From Croceivirga sp009797885 (GTDB lineage: Bacteria; Bacteroidota; Bacteroidia; Flavobacteriales; Flavobacteriaceae), in contig AP035880.1 in NCBI GenBank assembly GCA_045866215.1, positions 1,612,001 through 1,676,000 on the forward strand: DNA of 64,000 nucleotides. Direction: 5' to 3'. Position numbers and translations under genes: made by a program. Below, piece by piece: positions 8,459 to 15,544 of this stretch. The notes below the pieces were generated by a model, which searched no databases, was not told the DNA's origin, and saw only the letters and a list, made by a program, of their open reading frames with translations. How positions within the stretch are numbered: position 1 is the first letter of the stretch; each line of letters starts with the position of its first letter.

Positions 8459-9397
8459 ATGAAAAACTATCTGTCCATACAGGATTTAGGCAATTTGCGA
8501 CAAGGGGTGCAAGAGGCCCTGACATTAAAAACCAATCCATATGCGTTTGAAAATCTGGGCAAAAGAAAGACCATTTGCCTGCTCTTTTTCAACAACAGCC
8601 TACGTACCCGACTGAGTACCCAAAAGGCGGCCCAGCATTTGGGAATGGACGTAATGGTCATGAACTTCGGAAACGAGGGTTGGCAACTGGAATTTGAACA
8701 TGGGGTGGTCATGGACGCGGGAAAAGCGGAACACATCAAGGAAGCGGCCCAGGTGGTGTCCCAATACTGTGATATTATTGCCATACGGGCATTTGCAAGT
8801 TTGGAGGATAAGGAAAAAGACGAAAAGGAAGAAGTACTGCAAGGTTTTGTGAAGTACGCCCATATTCCCGTGGTCAATATGGAAAGCTCAACGGCCCATC
8901 CCTTGCAAGCCCTGGCAGATGCCATCACCATTCAGGAACATAAAAAAATGGAACGGCCCAAAGTGGTCTTGTCCTGGGCACCACACCCCCGGGCGCTGCC
9001 CCACGCCGTAGCCAATTCCTTTGTGGAAATGATGAAACTCCAGGATGCGGAATTTGTGATCACAAATCCAGAAGGGTACGATTTGAACCCAAAAATCACA
9101 GAAGGCTGTCAAATTGTGCATGACCAACAAATCGCCCTTAAAAATGCGAACTTTGTCTATGTAAAAAACTGGAGTAGCTATTCGGACTATGGCAAGGTCC
9201 TACATGTGGACAAAAGTTGGAAAATGACCAAGGAAAAGTTGGGCAAGGCCCACTTTATGCATTGTCTGCCCGTGAGACGAAATATGGTCATGGAAGATGC
9301 GGTACTGGACAGTGACCAAAGTTTGGTCATTGAACAGGCAAACAATAGGACTTTTGCCGCACAGTTGGTCTTAAAGCGAATATTGGAGGCATTTTAA
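8459..9397 (+). CDS. argF': N-succinyl/N-acetylornithine carbamoyltransferase
   Basis: Carbamoylates acylated ornithine to acyl-citrulline, the Bacteroidota variant of the ornithine transcarbamylase step. Residues 47-51 (SLRTR) form the carbamoyl-phosphate site and HCLPVRRN near residue 276 is the transcarbamylase signature. In the 312-residue protein, position 90 (in GKAEH) is alanine. The Xanthomonas acetylornithine enzyme has Glu here and the Bacteroides fragilis succinylornithine enzyme has Pro. Published substitutions of that Glu by Pro, Ser, Val or Ala gave succinylornithine activity, so this enzyme is predicted to prefer succinylornithine. Confidence 0.93.
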   Translation: MKNYLSIQDLGNLRQGVQEALTLKTNPYAFENLGKRKTICLLFFNNSLRTRLSTQKAAQHLGMDVMVMNFGNEGWQLEFEHGVVMDAGKAEHIKEAAQVVSQYCDIIAIRAFASLEDKEKDEKEEVLQGFVKYAHIPVVNMESSTAHPLQALADAITIQEHKKMERPKVVLSWAPHPRALPHAVANSFVEMMKLQDAEFVITNPEGYDLNPKITEGCQIVHDQQIALKNANFVYVKNWSSYSDYGKVLHVDKSWKMTKEKLGKAHFMHCLPVRRNMVMEDAVLDSDQSLVIEQANNRTFAAQLVLKRILEAF

Positions 9398-10153
9398 ATG
9401 GGGGAAATCAAACTAAAGGACAAGGTCTGTATCGTTACCGGAGCAACAAGCGGAATGGGAAAAGCCATTGCCAGAGCCTTTTATAAAGAAGGAGGCAGAC
9501 TTGTCCTTTCCGGCCGTAATGAGGAAAGGGGCCAAACCCTTGAGGAAGAACTCCCTGGAACTGTATTTGTACCAGGGGACGTAGGCAATGTTGAGGATAA
9601 CAAAAAACTCGTCGACAAAGCCCTAAGCACCTTTGGTCGTTTGGATGTACTCTCGTTGAATGCAGGGATGTTGGGATTGGGCAGTGTCGTGGACCTCCCT
9701 ATTTCGGAATGGAAAAAAACATTGGATGTCAATCTAAGCTCCATCTTCTATATCTCAAAATATGCCATTCCCCAGCTAAAAAAAGATAGGGGCGGTACCA
9801 TCCTCATCAATTCGTCCATTGCGGCGTTCAAGAGTTTTCCCAATCATCCTGCCTATTGTGCCTCAAAAGGGGCAACACTTGCCTTAATGCGTCAAATGGC
9901 CGTTGAATACGCCCCCGAGATCAGGGTGAATGCGTTATGCCCCGGCCCTGTTGACACCCCATTGATCTGGGATTCGGCAAAGGCTTTTGAGGACCCCAAA
10001 ACTGCTGTTGAAAATGCTGCCAACGCCACATTGTTGAAAAGACTGGGCACCCCGGAAGATGTGGCCAAACTGGCCTTATTTCTAATATCGGAAGATGCTT
10101 CCTGGATAACGGGAACGGCAATGACCATTGATGGCGGAATTTTAAACACCTAA
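9398..10153 (+). CDS. short-chain dehydrogenase/reductase
   Basis: Classical SDR of 251 residues: cofactor loop TGATSGMGKAIA (14-25), LNAGM (NAG motif), a catalytic serine in INSSIAAF, and the Y-x3-K pair in YCASKGATLALM near residue 152. The C-terminal WITGTAMTIDGG is typical of FabG-like SDRs. Its ATG abuts the argF' stop and argB follows one base after its own stop, so it is embedded in the arg operon. Its substrate is unknown; no arginine step needs it. Confidence 0.88.
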   Translation: MGEIKLKDKVCIVTGATSGMGKAIARAFYKEGGRLVLSGRNEERGQTLEEELPGTVFVPGDVGNVEDNKKLVDKALSTFGRLDVLSLNAGMLGLGSVVDLPISEWKKTLDVNLSSIFYISKYAIPQLKKDRGGTILINSSIAAFKSFPNHPAYCASKGATLALMRQMAVEYAPEIRVNALCPGPVDTPLIWDSAKAFEDPKTAVENAANATLLKRLGTPEDVAKLALFLISEDASWITGTAMTIDGGILNT

Positions 10154-10154
10154 G

Positions 10155-10934
10155 ATGACAGAAACCCTATCCATAGTAAAAATTGGCGGTAACATCATTG
10201 AAGACCATGAAGCACTTTCCCTGTTTTTAGAACATTTTGCACGCTTGGAAGGCTATAAAATATTGGTGCATGGAGGCGGCAAAAAAGCATCCGAGTTGTT
10301 ACAGAGATTGGGGATTGCACCTAAAATGGCCAATGGTAGGCGCATTACCGATAAGGCCACATTGGATGTTGCCGTGATGGTCTATGGCGGATTGGTCAAC
10401 AAAACCATTGTCGCCCAATTGCAACACTTAAAAGTCAATGCCCTGGGTATGAGTGGAGCCGATGCCAACAGTATTCAAGCCCACAAACGCCCTGTAAAGG
10501 AGGTGGACTATGGTTTTGCGGGCGATGTGGATGGCGTCAATTCCAAAATACTGACGACGCTTTTGAAACAGAGGTTGACTCCTGTATTTTGTGCCCTGAC
10601 CCATAATCAAAAAGGGCAATTACTGAATACCAATGCAGATACCATTGCTGCCGAGGTCGCTATTGGATTAAGTGCTACTTTCGAAACTACATTGTATTAT
10701 TGCTTTGAGTTGAATGGGGTTTTGAAAGATGTCAATGATAAAGGTTCCATCATTGGAAAAATCGATTCCCATTCCTACAAGGAGTTGGTTTCACAGGGAG
10801 TGATTTCCCACGGCATGCTTCCCAAATTACACAATTGTTTCCATGCCCTACGCCATGGGGCAAAAGAGGTCCGAATTGGTAATCTGGGATTATTTGAGAA
10901 AGAAAATACAAACTATACAAGTCTCGTTTTATGA
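10155..10934 (+). CDS. argB: acylglutamate kinase
   Basis: Phosphorylates N-acetyl- (or N-succinyl-) glutamate. The 259-residue amino-acid-kinase-fold protein begins SIVKIGGNIIED, followed by the glycine loop VHGGGKKASELLQ and later LNTNADTIAAEVA (nucleotide and substrate binding). It overlaps the deacylase gene by four bases. It is a little shorter than typical ArgB (about 280-300) and lacks the N-terminal helix tied to arginine feedback in hexameric enzymes. That would fit control at the transcript level through the leader peptide. Confidence 0.92.
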   Translation: MTETLSIVKIGGNIIEDHEALSLFLEHFARLEGYKILVHGGGKKASELLQRLGIAPKMANGRRITDKATLDVAVMVYGGLVNKTIVAQLQHLKVNALGMSGADANSIQAHKRPVKEVDYGFAGDVDGVNSKILTTLLKQRLTPVFCALTHNQKGQLLNTNADTIAAEVAIGLSATFETTLYYCFELNGVLKDVNDKGSIIGKIDSHSYKELVSQGVISHGMLPKLHNCFHALRHGAKEVRIGNLGLFEKENTNYTSLVL

Positions 10935-12007
10935 CCATCGACAAAGAAACATTGGCCCAGGAAGCTTTGGGTCTGTTACAGCAATTGATTTCCATCCCCT
11001 CTTTTTCCGAAGAAGAGGATGAAACGGCAGAAGCTATCGACGTTTGGCTTAAAAAGTTTGGGGTGGATACCAAACGCCAGTATAACAACATCTATGCGTT
11101 CAATAAGCATTACGATGAAAACAAGCCCAATCTATTGCTGAATTCCCACCACGATACGGTCAAGCCCAATTCCGCCTATACCAAAGACCCTTTCCATCCC
11201 CATATTGAAGACGGAAAATTATATGGTCTGGGCAGTAACGATGCAGGTGGGGCCTTATGTTCCCTCCTCGCCACTTTTGTACATTTTTATGAGCGCGAGG
11301 ACTTGAAGTACAACATCATCATGAGTGCAACGGCAGAGGAAGAGGATGCTGGCGACAAGAGTATTTCAGCACTATTGCCCATTCTTCCGGAAATTGACGT
11401 TGCCATAGTGGGTGAACCCACGCAAATGCAATTGGCCATAGCGGAAAAAGGATTGGTGGTTTTTGAAGGAAAAGTGGAAGGAACACCTTCCCATGCCGCA
11501 CATCCCAATACCAACAATGCCATCTACAACGCCATTGAGGTATTGGAATGGTTCAAGAATTACCAATTTGATAAGGTCTCGGATGTTTTGGGTCCCGTTA
11601 AAATGACCGTCACCCAAATCGAAGCGGGTAGTCAGCATAACGTGGTACCGGCGCATGTGGATTTGGTAATCGATACCCGGGTGAACGATTGTTATTCCAA
11701 TGAGGAGATTTATGACATCCTAAAACGTGAGGCTCCCTGTGAATTAAGGCCCCGTTCCTTGAACCTGAGCAGTTCCTCCATAGCCATTGACCATCCTTTG
11801 GTCCAATCCGGAATTGCATTGGGAAGGGAAACCTATGGTTCACCAACCTTATCGGATCAGGCTGAATTGAGTTGTCAATCACTAAAGCTGGGGCCTGGCC
11901 ATAGTCCCCGATCACATTCCGCAGACGAATTTATTTATGTGCATGAGGTTGAAGAGGCCGTGGGATTGTATATTGCCATTTTGGGAGGCTTTTTATTGAG
12001 TCAATAG
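10931..12007 (+). CDS. argE: M20 deacylase, N-acylornithine/N-acylcitrulline type
   Basis: Zinc peptidase-family (M20) enzyme of 358 residues removing the acyl group late in arginine synthesis. Metal motifs are LLNSHHDTVKP, GSNDAGGALC and SATAEEEDAGDK (catalytic Glu pair), then VGEPTQ and the dimerisation part with SQHNVVPAHVDLVIDTR. It starts within the end of argB. Because the upstream transcarbamylase uses acylated ornithine, the natural substrate is more likely acyl-citrulline than acyl-ornithine; this is inference. Confidence 0.9.
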   Translation: MTIDKETLAQEALGLLQQLISIPSFSEEEDETAEAIDVWLKKFGVDTKRQYNNIYAFNKHYDENKPNLLLNSHHDTVKPNSAYTKDPFHPHIEDGKLYGLGSNDAGGALCSLLATFVHFYEREDLKYNIIMSATAEEEDAGDKSISALLPILPEIDVAIVGEPTQMQLAIAEKGLVVFEGKVEGTPSHAAHPNTNNAIYNAIEVLEWFKNYQFDKVSDVLGPVKMTVTQIEAGSQHNVVPAHVDLVIDTRVNDCYSNEEIYDILKREAPCELRPRSLNLSSSSIAIDHPLVQSGIALGRETYGSPTLSDQAELSCQSLKLGPGHSPRSHSADEFIYVHEVEEAVGLYIAILGGFLLSQ

Positions 12008-12010
12008 TTA

Positions 12011-12073
12011 ATGGTTAATGGTTGATGGTTGATGGTTGATGGTTGATGGTTGATGGTTGATGGTTGATGGTTA
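12011..12073 (+). repeat. heptamer tandem repeat, ATGGTTG type, nine units
   Basis: Seven perfect ATGGTTG units (12018-12066) are flanked on each side by one ATGGTTA unit, directly after the argE stop and before the four-helix-bundle gene. Such arrays are prone to copy-number change by slippage. Confidence 0.95.
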
Positions 12074-12084
12074 TTAGTTAAAAG

Positions 12085-12447
12085 ATGTACAACTACGAAG
12101 AACTTATTGTTTGGCAAAAATCAATGAAACCGGTTGAATTGGTGTATAAAACCACCGCAATATTTCCCAGTGAAAAAAAGTTTGGGCTTACCAGTCAAAT
12201 TCGCAGAAGTACTGTCTCTATTCCGAGCAATATTGCTGAAGGTGCGGGAAGAAGTTCCAAAAATGTGTTCCGAAATTTTCTGGAAATATCAAACGGTTCA
12301 ATCAACGAACTCAAAACCCAATTGGAAATTTCAGAAAGACTTGGATTCGTTGAAAAAAATAATTTAGGCAGAATTTTGAGCCTTTGTGATGAAGTCCAAA
12401 AAATGACCTTTACCTTGATCAAAAAATACGCCGATCCTAAGACCTAA
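12085..12447 (+). CDS. four helix bundle protein (S23/23S rRNA intervening-sequence family)
   Basis: A 120-residue all-helical protein with the family pattern: YEELIVWQKSMKPVELVYK at the start, LTSQIRRSTVSIPSNIAEGA in the middle, then a helix with ISNGSINELKTQLEIS. Relatives are encoded in 23S rRNA intervening sequences and also as stand-alone genes; the cellular role is unknown. It is inserted between argE and argH. Heptamer repeats lie upstream and two copies of AACTTCTAAC (12449-12458, 12463-12472) downstream, suggesting it arrived as a small cassette. Confidence 0.88.
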   Translation: MYNYEELIVWQKSMKPVELVYKTTAIFPSEKKFGLTSQIRRSTVSIPSNIAEGAGRSSKNVFRNFLEISNGSINELKTQLEISERLGFVEKNNLGRILSLCDEVQKMTFTLIKKYADPKT

Positions 12448-12448
12448 C

Positions 12449-12472
12449 AACTTCTAACTAAAAACTTCTAAC
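12449..12472 (+). repeat. direct repeat AACTTCTAAC x2 before argH
   Basis: Two identical 10-mers with a 14-base period separate the four-helix-bundle gene from argH. Together with the upstream heptamers they frame the inserted gene. Confidence 0.8.
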
Positions 12473-12480
12473 TTCAAAAC

Positions 12481-13764
12481 ATGAAACTTTGGGACAAGGG
12501 CTTTAGTACCGATAAAAAAATAGACCACTTTACCGTGGGCAATGACAGGGAATTGGATTTGCTGTTGGCAAAATATGATGTGATGGCTTCCACCGCCCAT
12601 GCCAAAATGTTGGCCAAGGTGGGATTACTCACCAAGGAGGAAGGGGAAGCCCTGGTAAGGGAATTGGATGCCATCGCAAAATCCATTGAAAAGGGCGAAT
12701 TTGTTATTGAAGCCGATTTTGAGGACATGCACTCCAAAATTGAATTCCTGCTCACCGAAAAGCTGGGTGATACCGGAAAAAAAATCCATACCGCCCGATC
12801 GAGGAACGACCAGGTTTTGGTTGCCATGCAATTGTACCTCAAGGACGAATTGAAGGAAATTAAATTCCTGGTGAAGTCCCTATTTGACCTATTGTTGGAA
12901 TTGGCCGAAAAGCACCAGAAGGTATTGCTACCAGGATATACCCATCTGCAAATCGCCATGCCTTCTTCCTTTGGCTTATGGTTCTCGGCCTATGCAGAGA
13001 GTTTGGTGGACGATCTATTTTTCATTGAGGCCGCCTACAGGGCTGCCGATCAAAATCCACTGGGAAGTGCCGCAGGCTATGGCAGTTCCTTCCCCATTGA
13101 CCGAAGTTTAACTACCAAGGAAATGGGTTTTGAAACTTTGAAATACAATGTTATCGCAGCACAAATGGGCCGTGGGAAAGTGGAAAAGGGTACCGCTTTT
13201 GGGCTTTCCAGCGTTGCGGGCACCTTATCAAAACTGGCGATGGACATTACGCTTTTTATGAGCCAGAATTTCGATTTTATCTCCTTCCCCAATGAATTGA
13301 CCACAGGGAGTAGCATTATGCCCCATAAAAAGAACCCTGATGTATTTGAGTTGATTAGGGCCAAATGCAATAAGATCCAATCCATTCCCAATCAATTGAC
13401 CCTGATCATCAATAACCTGCCCAGTGGTTATCACAGGGATTTGCAATTGGTAAAGGAAAGTATGCTGCCCGCCCTACAGGACATGAAAGCCTGTTTGGAG
13501 ATGATGACCTTTAGTATCAGGGAAATCAAGGTAAAGGAAAATATCCTTGACGATGCAAAATACGATTACCTTTTTAGCGTGGATACCCTAAATGAAATGG
13601 TCAAAAATGGCATGCCCTTCCGTGATGCGTACAAGACCATGGGCAAAGCCATTGAAAAGGGCAACTTTAAACCCAAAAAGGACATTGTGCATACCCATGA
13701 GGGCAGTTTGGGGAATTTGTGCTTAAAAGAGATCCGAAATAAGATGGACCAGTTCTACACTTAG
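12481..13764 (+). CDS. argH: argininosuccinate lyase
   Basis: Last step: cleavage of argininosuccinate to arginine and fumarate. The 427-residue fumarase/aspartase-superfamily protein has HTARSRNDQVLVAMQLYL, the helix GYTHLQIAMPSSFG, and the catalytic loop GSSIMPHKKNPDVFELIRAK around residue 278. It closes the arginine cluster; the 476 bases that follow contain no gene. Confidence 0.95.
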   Translation: MKLWDKGFSTDKKIDHFTVGNDRELDLLLAKYDVMASTAHAKMLAKVGLLTKEEGEALVRELDAIAKSIEKGEFVIEADFEDMHSKIEFLLTEKLGDTGKKIHTARSRNDQVLVAMQLYLKDELKEIKFLVKSLFDLLLELAEKHQKVLLPGYTHLQIAMPSSFGLWFSAYAESLVDDLFFIEAAYRAADQNPLGSAAGYGSSFPIDRSLTTKEMGFETLKYNVIAAQMGRGKVEKGTAFGLSSVAGTLSKLAMDITLFMSQNFDFISFPNELTTGSSIMPHKKNPDVFELIRAKCNKIQSIPNQLTLIINNLPSGYHRDLQLVKESMLPALQDMKACLEMMTFSIREIKVKENILDDAKYDYLFSVDTLNEMVKNGMPFRDAYKTMGKAIEKGNFKPKKDIVHTHEGSLGNLCLKEIRNKMDQFYT

Positions 13765-13872
13765 GCCTTTGCTGTTTCTTGGATAGGATTTCACCACAAC
13801 CTGATCAAAACCTTTGGGACAGCAATTGAACAGGTCCGGCTAATCCAACGTGGGTTTGATATAAAAAAATTA

Positions 13873-14004
13873 TGTCATTTTGAGTGTTTTTGCTACCGCA
13901 AAAATGTATCGAAAAACCTGCTTGGCCGGCAAGTAATTTTCTTGCAAAATCCTGTTCGATACAATTTTTCTTCATTTCATTACGAAAAACCACTCAATTT
14001 GACG
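13873..14004. repeat. long imperfect inverted repeat
   Basis: TGTCATTTTGAGTG (13873-13886) faces CACTCAATTTGACG (13991-14004), and internally GTATCGAA (13906-13913) faces TTCGATAC (13955-13962). The whole 132 bases could fold into an interrupted stem. It resembles dispersed flavobacterial intergenic repeats; a short relic beginning TGTCATTTTGA also occurs near 7027. Confidence 0.7.
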
Positions 14005-14171
14005 GATTTTGGCTGATAAAGAATGATGTCGAACCCACCTTAATTTAGGAAAGCTGCATTCCGGTAAGGTCAAATAGGCAATCTGGCCTCCATACAACTT
14101 CGCTATTTGATCTAGCTGATTTGATTTGGACCCTTAGCACCTTCAATGTTTCTTCTCATATTGAAAATCGC

Positions 14172-14179
14172 TATATTTT
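14172..14179 (+). promoter_or_regulatory. putative -7 box of the dinB-dnaE2 operon
   Basis: TATATTTT resembles TAnnTTTG and lies immediately before two operator-like repeats. Transcription would then begin within the first operator, about 55 bases before the GTG start. Confidence 0.4.
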
Positions 14180-14180
14180 T

Positions 14181-14214
14181 ATGGAATAAATCCATTAATA
14201 TGGAAATTTTCCAT
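14181..14214. promoter_or_regulatory. twin operators ATGGA-N5-TCCAT before dinB
   Basis: Two inverted repeats with the same arms and spacer, at 14181-14195 (spacer ATAAA) and 14200-14214 (spacer AATTT), lie 19 bases centre to centre. The second extends to TATGGAAA-T-TTTCCATA (14199-14215). Two helical turns of spacing and their position at the promoter suggest binding of a dimeric repressor, probably damage-responsive given the operon. No regulator gene is adjacent. Confidence 0.6.
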
Positions 14215-14240
14215 AAATTAGTGTCCCTTTTTACGCGATA

Positions 14241-15455
14241 GTGAATAAGACCATTTTACATCTTGATCTGGATACGTTTTTTGTCTCCGTGGAACGACGG
14301 CTTAATTCGGAATTGGAAGGCGTACCACTATTGGTGGGTGGCATCACCGATCGGGGAGTGGTTGCGGCTTGCAGCTATGAGACCCGGGGCTATGGCATCC
14401 ATTCCGGGATGCCCATGAAAATGGCCAGGGAGCTTTGTCCCGAAGCCAAGGTCATTAAAGGAAATGCGGGGACATACAGCAAGGTATCCGATGAGGTTAC
14501 TGAAATCATCAAAGAAGCCGTACCCGTGTTTGAAAAATCAAGCATTGATGAGTTTTATGCCGATTTATCGGGTATGGATAGGTTTTTCGGTTCCTATCGG
14601 TATGCCACAGAACTCCGTAGAAAAATCATTACGGAGACCGGGATGCCCATTTCATTTGGCCTTTCGGTCAACAAGGTCGTTTCAAAGGTGGCCACCAATG
14701 AGGCAAAGCCTAATAACCAACTTAAAATCGACTTTGGCACGGAGAAACCTTTTTTGGCACCACTGTCCGTAAAAAAAATACCCATGGTGGGCGATAAAAC
14801 CTACCAGACCTTACGGAATTTGGGGATTCGCCAGGTAAAGACCATCCAAGAAATGCCCATGGACATTATGCAAAGGGTGCTTGGTGCCAATGGCAAGGTG
14901 ATTTGGAAACGTGCCAATGGGATGGACAATACCCCCGTGATACCCTTTCACGATCGTAAATCGATTTCCAATGAACGCACCTTTGACCGTGATACCATAG
15001 ATGTGGTAAAGCTCAAGGGTATCATCATGGCCATGACGGAGAATTTGGCGTATCAACTAAGGCGTGGCGAAAAACTCACGGCCTGTATTGCGGTGAAGAT
15101 CCGATATTCGGATTTTAACACCTACTCCAAACAAAAACGGATTCCATATACCAGTGCCGATCATATTCTGATTCCAAAGATTATGGATCTGTTTGATTCG
15201 CTGTACAATAAACGAATGCTGGTGCGATTGGTGGGTATCCGGTTCAGTCATTTGGTATCCGGCAATTATCAAATCAATTTGTTCGACGATACCGAAGAGG
15301 CGCTGAATTTATACCAGGCCATGGACAAGGTACGTAACCGCTTTGGTGACCGAGCGGTTATCAGGGCCTCGGCAATTGGGGCAAGGACCATTGGCAGGAT
15401 GCACAATCCTTTTAATGGGCAACCTCCCATAGTCTTGGCGCATAGAAAACAATAA
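14241..15455 (+). CDS. dinB: DNA polymerase IV (Y-family)
   Basis: Translesion polymerase of 404 residues starting at GTG. Catalytic acidic residues are in LHLDLDTFFVSVE (D9, D11) and SSIDEFYADLSG near 105, followed by a helix-hairpin-helix (IPMVGDKTYQTLRNLG) and little-finger domain. A clamp-binding motif QINLF lies near residue 350. It forms an operon with a second DnaE polymerase, an arrangement typical of inducible mutagenesis cassettes. The usual S24/LexA-like partner gene is absent here. Confidence 0.94.
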   Translation: MNKTILHLDLDTFFVSVERRLNSELEGVPLLVGGITDRGVVAACSYETRGYGIHSGMPMKMARELCPEAKVIKGNAGTYSKVSDEVTEIIKEAVPVFEKSSIDEFYADLSGMDRFFGSYRYATELRRKIITETGMPISFGLSVNKVVSKVATNEAKPNNQLKIDFGTEKPFLAPLSVKKIPMVGDKTYQTLRNLGIRQVKTIQEMPMDIMQRVLGANGKVIWKRANGMDNTPVIPFHDRKSISNERTFDRDTIDVVKLKGIIMAMTENLAYQLRRGEKLTACIAVKIRYSDFNTYSKQKRIPYTSADHILIPKIMDLFDSLYNKRMLVRLVGIRFSHLVSGNYQINLFDDTEEALNLYQAMDKVRNRFGDRAVIRASAIGARTIGRMHNPFNGQPPIVLAHRKQ

Positions 15456-15466
15456 AGGAAATAAGA

Positions 15467-15491
15467 CCGCTTCTCCCTAAGGTTGAAGCGG
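15467..15491. promoter_or_regulatory. hairpin between dinB and dnaE2
   Basis: CCGCTTC (15467-15473) pairs with GAAGCGG (15485-15491) over 11 bases. No T-run follows, so it is not a typical terminator; it may tune expression of the downstream polymerase. Confidence 0.45.
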
Positions 15492-15544
15492 AAAGCGATA
15501 GCCCCATAACAATTACAGTTTAACATTCAAATCCAATAGCCGCC

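Larger units (their letters stand above)
13765..14240. other. gene-free spacer with long inverted repeat and dinB control region
   Basis: The spacer between argH and dinB holds an imperfect inverted repeat (13873-14004) and, close to dinB, a promoter-like element with two operators. A 62-codon minus-strand frame at 13805-13993 lies inside the inverted repeat and is not considered a gene. Confidence 0.6.

Noticed and set aside
12011..12073. CRISPR-like repeat array
   Set aside because: Units are seven bases with no spacers; it is a simple tandem repeat. No CRISPR array, insertion sequence, rRNA gene or replication origin was seen in the window.
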